A stretch of 64,000 bases of DNA from Methylovulum sp. GTDB lineage: Bacteria > Pseudomonadota > Gammaproteobacteria > Methylococcales > Methylomonadaceae. Positions 1 through 9,818 of the stretch are shown here, in pieces. The notes below the pieces were generated by a model, which was not told the origin of the DNA, did no database searches, and worked only from the letters and a program-made list of their open reading frames with translations. A program made the position numbers and the translations under genes. Where the stretch lies: contig NZ_JAQTZU010000008.1 in assembly GCF_028687615.1 (NCBI RefSeq), forward strand, positions 62,001 through 126,000. Reading direction: 5' to 3'. Numbering within the stretch: the first letter of the stretch is position 1; every line of letters begins with the position of its first letter.

Positions 1-3000
1 GGTTTGAGGTTCAATTGGCTGTTATCAATTGTTAAAGTTTGTCCGTTGACTGCTTCTGGACGGGTGATTTGCAACGTGATTTTTTCGCCGGGCCACGGAT
101 GCCATTCCGGCAACCATTCGGCTTGGTTCAGGCTATGGATGGGCGCGATGCCTTGGGTTTCGACATGCCACACGGGGCTGACATTGGCTTTCCATACTTC
201 CGTCCATTGTTCAGTCGTGGGTGCAAGCAATTCCAGGGAAGGGGCTTTTGCCAAGGTGGAAAACCACTCCATTTCACTGTCTTGCGCCGACATATTCACT
301 TCAACCATGCCATCTTTGACATGGATGCCTTCGGTACTGACGGCTTCCCCAGGCAATAAACCGATTTTCAACACCACGGCGGAACCTAGGGGCGACAAGC
401 GGCTGACGCGGGTGTAAACGCGCCAGTCCAAGCCAATAGACAAGGTGCGCTGGACGCTGATAAACGGAGGCAACGTGCCCGGTTCCAACACGGTTTTATT
501 GTTCGCGTCTTTGGTTTGTCCGGTGCGGCTAAATTGCACAGACGTATCCGGCACGGCGTTTTCTTGGATACCGACCACTTCCCAGCCGGATTTGTCGAGC
601 GTTAGCCGTTTGGGTTTGAGCGGCAGCGGCAAGGAGAATTGGCTTAACAGTGGGGGTGTGCCGCGCAGGGTGACGCGGTGTCCGCCTTGCTTGAGATGTA
701 TCCACAGGTTATTGCCATCGCGGTACAGCGCGGTCGCGGCTTCGCCATTGTCTAGGACTTGGTTCGGAAACCACTGCCCGTATTCGGCAGGTAACGGCAG
801 CACCACCGCCGCGCTGGCGTGGATTTGCAAAACCAGTTCCACATGTTCTTGGCTAATACTCATCGCCATTTGCGGAATATCGGCACAAGCGGGCAAACAA
901 TCGGGCGTTTCGACTTTTTGCAAACGGGCTTTCAGCTCGTTCAACAAGGCTTCGCTAGGATAATCGGCGTAGGCTTTGGGCAACATCCCCATGAATACGG
1001 GCAATAACAACAGGGCCAGTAAGGCGGGCGGGGTTGCCCTGAATTTGGGGAAATGGGGGCGGAATTTGTCAGCGACTCCAAACATCAGCATCGCCAGCAC
1101 CGTGATAGCCAGAACGCGGAGAAAATTCAACAACATGGTCACAGGCGGTGACAAATACCATAAACCCAATTGTTGTTGGCTGGACACCGAGCCATTCCAG
1201 GACAAATAAATTTTATGCCATTGCCATTCAGGAAGGCCAGGGCCGGTTTGGACTTTGGCGGTGGGGTCTATGCGGTCGCTTATGTCGCTTTTGTCTTGCA
1301 GATAAGCCTTGGCTTCTTCTTTGAGCAACTTTCTTTTTGCCGGATAACTGTCGGATTCAATCATGCCCATCATGGCTGGGGGGGCACTGGCCGGTAGCGG
1401 TGTTTGAAGCGCCCCATCATCCCATCGGTTTTGCCCAATGACTTGAACAGGTGCTTCCAATTGCGGATATAAACCGTTATGCACTTGATCGACCATAAAC
1501 GGCAGCGAGATCAACACCAAACCTAGCCAACCCGCTAAACGGTAACTTTTCACCAATTTTGCAAAACCGAGGAATTTATCTTTAGGTAATTCGTTGAGCA
1601 AAGCAGTGGCGGCGATGATATTCAGCCAAACAAAATGGGGCGCGTCCGGTTCGTGCCAAATCAAAATCAATGTCAACAAAGCAAAAGCGCACCAGTAATA
1701 ATTCCATATCATGCCAATGGCAATAGCCGAACACAAAACCATAAACAAATCCAGCAGCGTCCAGCGCGATAACCAACTGTCCGGCACATTATCCACGCCA
1801 CTTGCCGCCAGCAACCGCCAGCCTGGCGGCAGGTTCAGTTCGGCAGTGACCTGATGGAAATCCTGCTCCCAACCTACCGCATTCAATGCGCCAATTTTGC
1901 CGACAATGCGGCTATCGGCTTGCAAATTAACCGAGCCTTGGCGTACTTCCACACCTTGTTTATCGCTGCCTTCAAGCCGGGTGATCAACAAATTGCCCTC
2001 ATTGAGCGAGACCTTGCCGAGCTGGGTTTGCGGCAGGGCATTCAATCGCCAACCGCGCGAAATTTTGCCAGTGATAGTGTCATTGGCGGTATAACCTTGT
2101 CCGTCAAAATCCAGCCACAATTTACGGTTAATGGTCAATTGGTTGGCATCAGGCTCTGGATCACCACGGCGAATCACCTTAAAAGCCATCGCCTGTCCGG
2201 TTGTGATGCTATAGGCGGGAAGATTTTTCCATTCATCCGGCACATTGCTTTGGCTGGTGTCTATCGCGGATAGCTGTTCAATTTCCACCACGCGCACATC
2301 GGGGCTGGCTTGGAACAACCAAATTTCCGATTCCGGCCAGTCTTGGCTTCCGGTGGGGAACGGCACGGTGTTGGGTTCATTGACACTACGCGCGGTAATG
2401 TCGATTTGCCAATGGCCCGGGCGCACTTGTACCAATAATTGCCCGTCATTTTCCAGCCGCGCGGGCAGGGCAGATGCCAAATTGAAGGCAATAAAACTGT
2501 CCAAGACGGGTTTGGCAAGTTTGATTTCGCGCTGTTCGCCCGCCACATCCAGCACCAAACGGGTCACGACTTGCAAAGGCACATCGTCGGTAAAATGGCG
2601 GAACACCTGAATATCCAGGCTGTTTTGCACATTCTCCGGCTTATCTTGTCCGCTCTCGCTTTCTTTCAACCAAAGTTGTCCGTCATGGATCGTCGGCGCG
2701 GCAATGCTTTGGCCGTTGATGCTGAGATTGATGAGTCCAGTGTCCATTGGCACGGGCAGATTGTCAGGAATTTTTTCCCAGAGGAATTCTCCGTGGATTT
2801 GATAACTACTTGCCGTACCTTCAGCAGTAATTTTAACGGTGGGGATGCCTTCTCTTTCCATCACCAAAGCAGTCTGCTTGTTGACGGTAACGTTCTGAGG
2901 CCAATGCAAACTATCGCCCGGCAACTGCACCCAAGTATCTTTAAAAACCTGCCCTAGCGAGGTAAATACGCCTTTTTTCGCCGCCAAATCCAATTGTGTG

Positions 3001-3197
3001 GCAGTAGGCCAATAGCAGCGTTTTTGCGCGTCATCGGTATACAAAAACGGACAGCCGCGCTCAGGATTTTCCTGCGCCACCCAATCTATCCAAGGCTTGA
3101 GCGGTTCGGGGACTTGGTCTTTGGTGAAGGGTTTGGCGGCGGCAAGCGAGGAAAACAAGCAGAGGACGAGACAGATTGACCAGATTGGCTTTTGCAT
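1..3197 (-). CDS. Large exported membrane-anchored protein, C-terminus cut off by window edge
   Basis: The reading frame starts at an ATG read leftward from 3197, preceded by a good AGGAGA ribosome site, and stays open to base 1 (about 1065 codons). Residues 1-20 form a signal peptide (MQKPIWSICLVLCLFSSLAA). An N-terminal exported region of about 470 residues follows and carries a GCPFLY motif near residue 50. Hydrophobic segments lie near residues 482-550, 552-570, 686-708 and 722-738, followed by a second exported region containing PEWHPWPGE. I recall similar very large proteins next to MoxR/DUF58 genes in Pseudomonas and relatives, but their function is not established. The C-terminus lies outside the window. 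The gene is ordinary in composition and intact as far as visible. Confidence 0.85.
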   Translation of the reverse strand, partial: MQKPIWSICLVLCLFSSLAAAKPFTKDQVPEPLKPWIDWVAQENPERGCPFLYTDDAQKRCYWPTATQLDLAAKKGVFTSLGQVFKDTWVQLPGDSLHWPQNVTVNKQTALVMEREGIPTVKITAEGTASSYQIHGEFLWEKIPDNLPVPMDTGLINLSINGQSIAAPTIHDGQLWLKESESGQDKPENVQNSLDIQVFRHFTDDVPLQVVTRLVLDVAGEQREIKLAKPVLDSFIAFNLASALPARLENDGQLLVQVRPGHWQIDITARSVNEPNTVPFPTGSQDWPESEIWLFQASPDVRVVEIEQLSAIDTSQSNVPDEWKNLPAYSITTGQAMAFKVIRRGDPEPDANQLTINRKLWLDFDGQGYTANDTITGKISRGWRLNALPQTQLGKVSLNEGNLLITRLEGSDKQGVEVRQGSVNLQADSRIVGKIGALNAVGWEQDFHQVTAELNLPPGWRLLAASGVDNVPDSWLSRWTLLDLFMVLCSAIAIGMIWNYYWCAFALLTLILIWHEPDAPHFVWLNIIAATALLNELPKDKFLGFAKLVKSYRLAGWLGLVLISLPFMVDQVHNGLYPQLEAPVQVIGQNRWDDGALQTPLPASAPPAMMGMIESDSYPAKRKLLKEEAKAYLQDKSDISDRIDPTAKVQTGPGLPEWQWHKIYLSWNGSVSSQQQLGLWYLSPPVTMLLNFLRVLAITVLAMLMFGVADKFRPHFPKFRATPPALLALLLLPVFMGMLPKAYADYPSEALLNELKARLQKVETPDCLPACADIPQMAMSISQEHVELVLQIHASAAVVLPLPAEYGQWFPNQVLDNGEAATALYRDGNNLWIHLKQGGHRVTLRGTPPLLSQFSLPLPLKPKRLTLDKSGWEVVGIQENAVPDTSVQFSRTGQTKDANNKTVLEPGTLPPFISVQRTLSIGLDWRVYTRVSRLSPLGSAVVLKIGLLPGEAVSTEGIHVKDGMVEVNMSAQDSEMEWFSTLAKAPSLELLAPTTEQWTEVWKANVSPVWHVETQGIAPIHSLNQAEWLPEWHPWPGEKITLQITRPEAVNGQTLTIDNSQLNLK

Positions 3198-3687
3198 GGG
3201 CTTCTCCTGAGAGTAATGTTTTAACAATAGCACGAAGTTTCGCTTGTACAAAAGGCGGATGGACATGGTGGTTAAAATTACGTTGCTGTGGATAGGTTGT
3301 ATTGCCATGTTGTTACAGCACTATATGAAGATTTGGCCTATCAGATAGCTTTCCATATTTCGGCTTATTTTGGGATATGGCGAAAAATCCTATAAGATGC
3401 TCCACCTGTTTTTTGAAAACTTATCGAAGGAATTAATGGTTTAGCTTCATGTTAATTGGTTGGATTACCAATAATTCTGTTGAGTCTAGGCTATTTTGAA
3501 TGATGATTTTTGTTGTTGTAGATTTTTTGCATGCCATAAACAGTTAAACCGTTATGATTTGGATGGGCATTGCAAACAGCGTACAGATTATGCTGATCAA
3601 ACAAGTTGTGAAATTCTGGGTGTCAAGGTCTTAAAAATCAATTTGGTTTGCAATTTTAGATTGAAGCAAGGTTTGTAGGGTTTAGTT
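3198..3687. other. Intergenic region, no gene recognised
   Basis: This 490-base AT-rich spacer separates the leftward large protein from the rightward sulfotransferase-like gene, so it should hold promoters for both. A 60-codon frame at 3496-3678 has no recognisable similarity and no clear ribosome site; I do not regard it as a gene. No repeat or RNA structure stood out. Confidence 0.5.
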
Positions 3688-4413
3688 ATGGAATGTGTTT
3701 GCGTTGTCGGTATGCATAGAAGCGGGACGAGTTGCCTGACGGGGATTATGCAGCGGTTTGGTGTGGAGCTTGGGGCGGTATTCACCGAGAATCCGCATAA
3801 TAAGCGTGGTAACCGGGAAAACGCCGAGGTTATGGAATTAAATGACGAGGTGTTGGCCTATAACGGTGGGGCTTGGAACCAACCTGTAGAAGTGAAACAT
3901 TGGACCGAAGCACATAGACAACAGCGCCAGGCGGTTATTAATCGGATTAAATCGGAAGCCCAGGGATTTTGGGGATTTAAAGACCCCCGGACATTATTGA
4001 CACTGCCTTTTTGGCTGGAACCAGGATTCACTCCACGTTATATAGGCACTTTTCGCCATCCCTTACGGGTGATGGCTTCATTAAATGCCCGGAATAGCAT
4101 TCCTGTCGATGAAGGCATTCATCTTTGGTTTGAGTACAATGAACGTTTATTGGCTCTTTGGACGGCACAGCCTTTTCCACTGATTGACTTTGATTTGCCG
4201 GATGATCTATACATTTCAATGGTAACAAATGGCTTGATCCATGTATTAGGCCCGCAATATTCCCATCAAGCGGAATACGCCAAAGAATTTTTTTGTAAAT
4301 CCTTGCGTTCACAACTAGGCGTTGATACTGATGGAACTGTTTTGCCATCGGAAGTGGCGCAATTGTATGGGCAAATTAAGGACTGTCAACGGAGCTTTAC
4401 GTTTGAACTTTAA
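3688..4413 (+). CDS. Sulfotransferase-family protein
   Basis: This 241-residue protein opens with a beta strand and P-loop-like motif GMHRSGTS (residues 8-15), the 5'-phosphosulfate-binding loop of PAPS-dependent sulfotransferases. A KDPR motif follows near residue 97, and FRHPLRVMASLNAR near residues 116-130 matches the 3'-phosphate-binding R...S region. The family transfers sulfuryl groups to sugars, lipids or proteins; the acceptor cannot be read from sequence. It lies 20 bases upstream of a family-2 glycosyltransferase on the same strand, so the pair probably decorates a surface glycan. The protein is short but not obviously truncated. Confidence 0.75.
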   Translation: MECVCVVGMHRSGTSCLTGIMQRFGVELGAVFTENPHNKRGNRENAEVMELNDEVLAYNGGAWNQPVEVKHWTEAHRQQRQAVINRIKSEAQGFWGFKDPRTLLTLPFWLEPGFTPRYIGTFRHPLRVMASLNARNSIPVDEGIHLWFEYNERLLALWTAQPFPLIDFDLPDDLYISMVTNGLIHVLGPQYSHQAEYAKEFFCKSLRSQLGVDTDGTVLPSEVAQLYGQIKDCQRSFTFEL

Positions 4414-4433
4414 CTTTTTCTAGCTTTTCAATT

Positions 4434-5318
4434 ATGATCAAAAAGCCCAAATTATCTGTTGTCGTCGCATTTTTTAATATGCGCCGTGAGGCAAAAAGGA
4501 CGCTTTATTCACTTTGTTGCAATTATCAACAAAACATTCATTTGGACGATTATGAAGTGTTGGTAATTGACAGTGGTTCGACTGAACCGCTGGATAGTGA
4601 TTGGGTTGAATCGTTGCAAAGTAATTTTCGTTATTATTTTGTTAGTTGCGAACATCCGTCCCCGTGCAAGGCAATGAATTTTGGCATCTCGCAAAGCCAG
4701 GCGGAGCTTGTTGCTTGCGCGATTGATGGGGCGAGAATCTTATCTCCAAATATTCTGTCGCTGATGTTACGGGCACAACAACTGTTCCCCACCCCGCTTA
4801 TTTATACGTTGGCGATGCACTTAGGTGAAAAATTGCAAAACCTTGCCGTGGAAGAAGGCTATGACCAGGATGTTGAAGATAATTTGTTAAACACCATAGA
4901 TTGGCAACGGGACGGTTATCAGTTGTTCACTATTTCTGCTTTAGCCGGTTCGTCAGAGCGCGGTTATACGGGTTACTTAACGGAGAGCAATTTTTTTGCC
5001 GTAAATAACAAAATGTTGGCGGCGATAGGAGGGTTTGACGAACGCTTTATAAGCCCTGGAGGCGGTTTTGTAAACCTGGATGTGTTCGCGCAGTTATTAG
5101 GTGCTCCGGGTGTTGATCCTGTCTTGTTGCTAGGCGAAGCCACCTTTCACCAATTCCACGGTGGCGTGGCCACCAATGTCCCTATGGCCAGGCATCCCGG
5201 TGAATTGTTTCTGGATGAATATGCCTCGATTCGCGGTAAGCAATTTGCCTATGTTGAAAGAGAGCCTTATGTCTTTGGTAAGTTTTCTGAAGTTACCCGA
5301 AGATTGTTATGGGTGTAA
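4434..5318 (+). CDS. Family 2 glycosyltransferase
   Basis: A 294-residue GT-A-fold protein. It begins KPKLSVVVAFFNM, the usual first strand, followed by VIDSGST (residues about 44-50), typical of nucleotide-sugar binding. CKAMNFGI near residue 82 and CAIDGARILSP near residue 96 occupy the positions of the D-x-D metal-binding region. The C-terminal half has GGFDERF and FHQFHGG motifs found in this subgroup. It probably adds a sugar to a polysaccharide or glycoprotein; donor and acceptor are unknown. It follows the sulfotransferase-like gene by 20 bases and is likely co-transcribed with it. No membrane segment is seen. Confidence 0.8.
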   Translation: MIKKPKLSVVVAFFNMRREAKRTLYSLCCNYQQNIHLDDYEVLVIDSGSTEPLDSDWVESLQSNFRYYFVSCEHPSPCKAMNFGISQSQAELVACAIDGARILSPNILSLMLRAQQLFPTPLIYTLAMHLGEKLQNLAVEEGYDQDVEDNLLNTIDWQRDGYQLFTISALAGSSERGYTGYLTESNFFAVNNKMLAAIGGFDERFISPGGGFVNLDVFAQLLGAPGVDPVLLLGEATFHQFHGGVATNVPMARHPGELFLDEYASIRGKQFAYVEREPYVFGKFSEVTRRLLWV

Positions 5319-5414
5319 ACCTTTATTATATGAATTCAAGCCTGATAAAAGCTTCCCTATTGGGTTTTCCCCAGCTTTTCAGCATCAATGCATCTTATTC
5401 CAAGCGTTCGTACC

Positions 5415-5467
5415 TATTAAGCCGCTACCAAGCATGTCATTATTGATAACGCACAAGCGGCTTAATA
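5415..5467. repeat. Inverted repeat between glycosyltransferase and plsY
   Basis: TATTAAGCCGCT at 5415-5426 is perfectly complementary to AGCGGCTTAATA at 5456-5467, with 29 bases between. It lies downstream of the glycosyltransferase gene and upstream of plsY. It could be a transcription stop or a small dispersed repeat; the long loop and lack of a clear T-run make a classical terminator uncertain. Confidence 0.5.
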
Positions 5468-5562
5468 ATAAATTTTACAATCGGTTTCCGGTTATGATTG
5501 AACGTTAATCAAGTGACCGCCGGAAATATTTTCGGCTATTTAAGTTCTGAGAGGTGAAGTGA

Positions 5563-6141
5563 ATGCCAATGATGGAATGGTTGGTTGTGCCGCTGGCATA
5601 TTTGATAGGTTCTGTTTGTAGCGCGATTGTTGTTTGCAAATTAATGGGCCTACCTGATCCACGCGAGCAGGGTTCGGGAAATCCTGGGGCGACCAATGTC
5701 ATGCGTTTTGGTGGCAAGAAAGCGGCGGGGATTACGTTGCTGGGGGATCTGCTGAAAGGCTTGCTGCCAGTTTATGCGGCAAAATTATGGGGTGTGCCTT
5801 TGGAGTTGCTGGCGGCCATTGGTTTGGCGGCGTTTATTGGGCATTTATTTCCGGTTTTTTTTGGCTTCAAAGGGGGTAAAGGCGTTGCCACTTCGGTGGG
5901 GGTGTTGCTGGGTTTTTCTTGGGGCTTGGGCTTTTCTACCGTAGCGACGTGGACGTTGGTCTATAAAATTGGCAACATCTCTTCGCTTTCAGCTTTGATC
6001 GCATCGATTTTATCGCCTATTTATGCTTGGTTTATTGTTGGCGATGCCTATATCGTAGCCGCCTCGTCGGTGATGGCGGTATTTTTGTTGTGGCGGCACA
6101 AATCCAATATCCAGCGTTTGTTGGCCGGCGAAGAAAGTTAG
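5563..6141 (+). CDS. plsY: Acyl-phosphate:glycerol-3-phosphate acyltransferase PlsY
   Basis: PlsY moves an acyl chain from acyl-phosphate to glycerol-3-phosphate at the inner membrane, the first step of phospholipid synthesis. The 192-residue product has the expected length. It is strongly hydrophobic with about five membrane segments, and carries the family motifs [12 protein letters not shown] (residues about 35-46), GGKGVATS (about 103-110) and [13 protein letters not shown] at the C-terminus. The ATG at 5563 follows GAGAGGTGAAG at a good distance. The stop overlaps the tsaD stop by four bases in convergent arrangement, a common pairing in gammaproteobacteria. Confidence 0.96.
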   Translation: MPMMEWLVVPLAYLIGSVCSAIVVCKLMGLPDPREQGSGNPGATNVMRFGGKKAAGITLLGDLLKGLLPVYAAKLWGVPLELLAAIGLAAFIGHLFPVFFGFKGGKGVATSVGVLLGFSWGLGFSTVATWTLVYKIGNISSLSALIASILSPIYAWFIVGDAYIVAASSVMAVFLLWRHKSNIQRLLAGEES

Positions 6142-7166
6142 CCGCCACCCACTTCGCGGCAAGCTGCTATTTCGTCCATAGGCCAACGCGGCCTGGCAAA
6201 AATGCGCAAATCTTGCTGTTGTCCTGCCAATAAGCGTTGGCAGCCAGCATAGGCGATCATCGCGCCGTTATCGGTGCAAAATTGTAGCCTCGGAAAATAG
6301 ATTTCGGCTTGTTCCTTTGCCGCCATATCAGTAAGTTTGGCGTGGATTTGCCGGTTGGCACTAACACCGCCCGCGACCACCAAGCATTTTAGGCCGGTTT
6401 GCTGCAAGGCGCGGCGGCATTTGATGACCAGGGTTTCGGATACGGCGGCTTGAAAAGCGGCGGCAATGTCGGCTTTGTCTTGTCCAGTTTTTGCAGAGGC
6501 GTTGAAAGTGTTTAGCGTGTAGGTTTTTAAGCCGCTAAAACTAAAATCCAAACCAGGGCGGTCGGTCATCGGGCGGGGGAAAGTAAATGTTGGTTTGCCG
6601 TGCTCGGCGAGTTCCGAAAGCCTGGGGCCGCCTGGATAGCCTAGCCCCAGCAATTTGGCGGTCTTGTCGAAGGCTTCGCCGGCGGCATCGTCCAGCGATT
6701 CGCCCAGCAATTGGTAATTGCCTATGCCCGCAACATGCACCAGCAAGGTATGTCCGCCGGAAATCAGCAAGGCGACAAACGGGAATTCGGGCGGATTTGC
6801 TTCCAACATCGGTGCGAGCAAGTGGCCTTCCATGTGATGCACCGCTACTGCCGGGATTTGCCAAGCCCACGCCAAGCTGCGGGCGGTCGCCGCGCCCACC
6901 AGCAAGGCCCCCATCAGCCCCGGCCCCGCCGTGTAGGCAATGCCGCCGATCATGTGGCTGGGTAGTTGGCCGGCTTGCAGGGTTTGCTTGATTAACGGCG
7001 CCAATTTGCGGATATGGTCGCGCGAGGCTAGCTCAGGAACGACGCCGCCATATTCGCTGTGCATGTCAGTTTGGCTGTACAAACAGTGTGCGACCAGTCC
7101 TTGTTGGGCGTGGTAAATAGCGACACCCGTCTCGTCGCAGGAAGTTTCTATGCCTAAAACGTACAT
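6138..7166 (-). CDS. tsaD: tRNA N6-threonylcarbamoyladenosine synthase subunit TsaD
   Basis: TsaD transfers the threonylcarbamoyl group onto A37 of ANN-decoding tRNAs, working with TsaB, TsaC and TsaE. I chose the ATG at 7166 (342 residues) because the protein then begins [14 protein letters not shown], the universal family start; a longer in-frame extension to 7253 would run into the rpsU promoter. The metal-binding HHMEGH lies near residues 110-115 and LISGGHT near 134; SFSGLKT and a late GGVSANR motif are also present. It is divergent from rpsU, the classical arrangement. Confidence 0.96.
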   Translation of the reverse strand: MYVLGIETSCDETGVAIYHAQQGLVAHCLYSQTDMHSEYGGVVPELASRDHIRKLAPLIKQTLQAGQLPSHMIGGIAYTAGPGLMGALLVGAATARSLAWAWQIPAVAVHHMEGHLLAPMLEANPPEFPFVALLISGGHTLLVHVAGIGNYQLLGESLDDAAGEAFDKTAKLLGLGYPGGPRLSELAEHGKPTFTFPRPMTDRPGLDFSFSGLKTYTLNTFNASAKTGQDKADIAAAFQAAVSETLVIKCRRALQQTGLKCLVVAGGVSANRQIHAKLTDMAAKEQAEIYFPRLQFCTDNGAMIAYAGCQRLLAGQQQDLRIFARPRWPMDEIAACREVGGG

Positions 7167-7173
7167 TGAGTTT

Positions 7174-7200
7174 TTGAAAATGATTAAAAAAAGGTATAAT
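7174..7200 (+). promoter_or_regulatory. Probable sigma-70 promoter of the rpsU-dnaG-rpoD operon
   Basis: A perfect TATAAT at 7195-7200 sits 68 bases before the rpsU start. Candidate -35 elements are TTGAAA at 7174-7179 (15-base spacer, short) or TTTTGA at 7172-7177 (17-base spacer, weaker match). The region lies at the 5' edge of divergent tsaD, as expected for the macromolecular-synthesis operon. Confidence 0.55.
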
Positions 7201-7268
7201 CGAAGGCTTTTTAAGATCGGCCCATCATAGGGCTGGTAAATTAATATTAACACACTTGGGACAACATA

Positions 7269-7502
7269 ATGCCGTCAGTAAAAATTAAAGAAAACGAACC
7301 TTTTGACATTGCTATTCGCCGTTTTAAACGCGCTTGTGAAAAAGCAGGTGTTTTAGCCGAAGTCCGTCGTCGTGAATTTTATGAAAAACCTACTGCGGAA
7401 CGTAAGCGTAAAGGTGCTGCGGCGGTTAAACGACATTTGAAAAAATTGGCGCGTGAGCGTTACGCACTGAAAAATTTGCGTCGTGGCCGTCCCGCGCTCT
7501 GA
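7269..7502 (+). CDS. rpsU: 30S ribosomal protein bS21
   Basis: A small, very basic ribosomal protein of the 30S platform that helps base-pairing between mRNA leaders and 16S rRNA. The 77-residue sequence has the family core [20 protein letters not shown] and the [15 protein letters not shown] stretch, ending in a basic tail. It is a few residues longer than the 71-residue E. coli protein. It is the first gene of the operon with yqeY, dnaG and rpoD, one base upstream of yqeY. Confidence 0.97.
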   Translation: MPSVKIKENEPFDIAIRRFKRACEKAGVLAEVRRREFYEKPTAERKRKGAAAVKRHLKKLARERYALKNLRRGRPAL

Positions 7503-7503
7503 T

Positions 7504-7956
7504 ATGAGTGGCTTATTGACAGACCGTATCAAGGACGAAATGAAAGCCGCAATGAAAAGCGGCGATAAGGCCCGGTTGGGTGTGGTACGGCTAATTTTAT
7601 CGGCCATCAAGCAAGTTGAGGTCGATGAACGTATTGTTTTGGATGACCAGCGTACTCTCGCTGTGTTGGACAAAATGGTCAAACAACGCCGCGAATCGAT
7701 CAGGCAGTATGGCGATGCAGGCCGTGGCGATTTAGTCGCCGTCGAAGAAGCCGAAATTTTGGTCATCCAGGATTTTTTGCCACAAGCCTTGTCTGATGCT
7801 GAAATTGACCAAATGATTGGTGCGGCAATTGCACAATCGGGCGCGGTTTCCGTCAAAGACATGGGCAAGGTCATGGGTTTGCTGAAAACAGACATGCAAG
7901 GCCGTGCCGACATGTCTGTAGTAGGTGCCAAAATCAAGGCGGCACTGGCTGAATAA
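7504..7956 (+). CDS. GatB/YqeY domain protein
   Basis: A 150-residue helical protein of the YqeY family, related to the tRNA-binding tail domain of the amidotransferase subunit GatB. I chose the ATG at 7504, one base after the rpsU stop (MSGLLTDRIKDEMK); an upstream in-frame start would overlap rpsU. Motifs include MKSGDKARLGVVR (residues about 15-27), the VDERIVLDDQ stretch and a C-terminal GKVMGLLK...ADMSVVGAKI. Its molecular role is not settled; the fixed place between rpsU and dnaG suggests a link with translation. It ends 23 bases before dnaG. Confidence 0.9.
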   Translation: MSGLLTDRIKDEMKAAMKSGDKARLGVVRLILSAIKQVEVDERIVLDDQRTLAVLDKMVKQRRESIRQYGDAGRGDLVAVEEAEILVIQDFLPQALSDAEIDQMIGAAIAQSGAVSVKDMGKVMGLLKTDMQGRADMSVVGAKIKAALAE

Positions 7957-7979
7957 AATTTTCTTGTCCTGGTAGAGCT

Positions 7980-9737
7980 ATGTCCGGCGGCAGAATCCCC
8001 CGTGCTTTTATTGATGACCTGTTGGCGCGGGTTGATATTGTTGGCTTGATTGATTCGCAAGTCCCGCTAAAAAAGATGGGTGCCAATTATGTCGCCCGCT
8101 GTCCTTTTCACACCGAGAAAACCCCCAGTTTTTCTGTCAACGGCAACAAGCAGTTTTTCCATTGTTTTGGTTGTGGAGCTAGCGGTAACGCCATTACTTT
8201 TTTGATGAATTTCAATAATTTGGATTTTGTTGAAGCGGTTGGGGATTTGGCGGCTTTTGTCGGGGTGGATGTGCCAAGAGAGCCTTCAACGACAGGCGAG
8301 CCGGTTGCTGGCAAGATTGATCTGCAAAAGCTCTATGACCTGATGGTGCAAGCCAGCGGTTTTTATGTCCAACAATTACGCAGTGGCGAAGCAGGGAAAC
8401 AGGCGGTTGCCTATTTAAAAAAGCGTGACATCAACAATGATGCCGCCAAGACTTTTCTGCTGGGTTACGCGCCGCAAGATTGCCAAGCGTTGCTTGGATG
8501 TTTCAACCAGCAAGATTTGCTTGATGTCGGCTTGCTGGGGATTAATGATAATGGCAGCGTTTATGCCCGTTTCCGGAATCGGGTCATGTTTCCGATTCGT
8601 GATAAACGGGGTCGGGTAATTGGTTTTGGCGGACGGGTTTTGGATGATTCTTTGCCAAAATACTTGAATTCGCCAGAAACGCCCTTATTTCATAAAGGCC
8701 GTGAAGTCTATGGCTTGTATGAATTACTCAAAAAAAATGCCAAGCCCCAGCGTATTTTGCTGGTTGAAGGCTATATGGACGTTATCGCGCTGGCGCAATT
8801 GGGTGTCGATTATGCGGTGGCGGCATTAGGTACGGCGACATCGCAAGCGCACCTGGAACTGTTGTTCCGTTACACTTCGGAATTGGTGTTTTGTTTTGAT
8901 GGCGACAATGCAGGTAGGGCGGCGATATGGAAAGCAATGGACGCGGCTTTCCCTGTTTTAAAAGTTGGTCGGCAAATTCGGATTATGTTATTGCCAGAAG
9001 GGCATGATCCTGACTCATCAGTTCGCGAGCAAGGCCTCGATAAGTTTATCGACTGTATTGATACCTCGCAAGTCTTGTCGGATTATTTTTTTAGCTCCTT
9101 GACCCAAGAGTTTAATCTTAAGGAAATGGAAGGGATGGCGCTATTTGCCAACAAAGCAAACGCATATTTGGAGAAGTTGCCGGATGGTTTATTTCGAGAA
9201 ATGATGTTTTCGCGACTAAAAGGCTTGTCTGGAATATCAAAATTAAATGTTTCGCAGAATGCAGTCACTTCCGTTCTTAAAACAAAAAATCGTCGGGCTA
9301 TACCAAATGAGCATTTGTCTCTGGCAAGGCGGGTGCTTGCTTTGTTGGTTCAAAATCCACAGATGATCAATTTAGTTGAGCAAGAAAACATCAATTGGCA
9401 GAATTTGAGATTTGATGGTGCTGAAAAGTTTAGGGATATTTTTCAATTCATAACACGGGAAACGCCTATTAGCACTGCTCAATTACTAGAGTATTATCGC
9501 GGGAATGCTGATGAGCCTATTATTAAGCAATTGGCGGCTTTAAATATTTCAGAAACACCCGTTGGTTCAGATGTTTTAGATGAAAAAGTAGAATTTCGTT
9601 ATGCTTTGAAGCAGTTGCTGGGGCTTTCCGAAGCCCGCATTAATAATTTGGTTGAAAAATTAGCCGCGACGGGGGATTTAACCCAAGAGGAACGCGATGA
9701 GCTGAAAAAGCTCTCCAATACAAGGATAAAGAAATAG
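7980..9737 (+). CDS. dnaG: DNA primase DnaG
   Basis: DnaG makes RNA primers for lagging-strand synthesis and is recruited by the DnaB helicase. The 585-residue product is of normal length. It shows the N-terminal CHC2 zinc-binding domain (CPFHTEKTPSF at about 41-51 and HCFGCG at about 61-66). The RNA-polymerase core follows with the Toprim motifs EGYMDVIAL near residue 263 and CFDGDNAG near 306. The C-terminal domain expected to bind DnaB is present. It sits between yqeY and rpoD. The last third is noticeably AT-richer than the catalytic part, as is common in this gene. Confidence 0.97.
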   Translation: MSGGRIPRAFIDDLLARVDIVGLIDSQVPLKKMGANYVARCPFHTEKTPSFSVNGNKQFFHCFGCGASGNAITFLMNFNNLDFVEAVGDLAAFVGVDVPREPSTTGEPVAGKIDLQKLYDLMVQASGFYVQQLRSGEAGKQAVAYLKKRDINNDAAKTFLLGYAPQDCQALLGCFNQQDLLDVGLLGINDNGSVYARFRNRVMFPIRDKRGRVIGFGGRVLDDSLPKYLNSPETPLFHKGREVYGLYELLKKNAKPQRILLVEGYMDVIALAQLGVDYAVAALGTATSQAHLELLFRYTSELVFCFDGDNAGRAAIWKAMDAAFPVLKVGRQIRIMLLPEGHDPDSSVREQGLDKFIDCIDTSQVLSDYFFSSLTQEFNLKEMEGMALFANKANAYLEKLPDGLFREMMFSRLKGLSGISKLNVSQNAVTSVLKTKNRRAIPNEHLSLARRVLALLVQNPQMINLVEQENINWQNLRFDGAEKFRDIFQFITRETPISTAQLLEYYRGNADEPIIKQLAALNISETPVGSDVLDEKVEFRYALKQLLGLSEARINNLVEKLAATGDLTQEERDELKKLSNTRIKK

Positions 9738-9764
9738 TTTTTCGAAATTTTGAAAATTCTGTAG

Positions 9765-9770
9765 TATAAT
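9765..9770 (+). promoter_or_regulatory. Candidate internal -10 box before rpoD
   Basis: A perfect TATAAT lies 48 bases before the chosen rpoD start, downstream of the dnaG stop. No strong -35 hexamer is seen at the right distance (TCGAAA at 9742-9747 is the best with a 17-base spacer). Internal rpoD promoters are known in this operon in other gammaproteobacteria. Confidence 0.4.
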
Positions 9771-9818
9771 TTTCGGTTCAGCAAAATAGTGCTGGATAGG
9801 GTATTCAGTGAGAAGACA

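Noticed and set aside
3496-3678. 60-codon frame in the gap before the sulfotransferase-like gene
   Set aside because: No ribosome site, cysteine-rich random-looking sequence and no similarity recognised.
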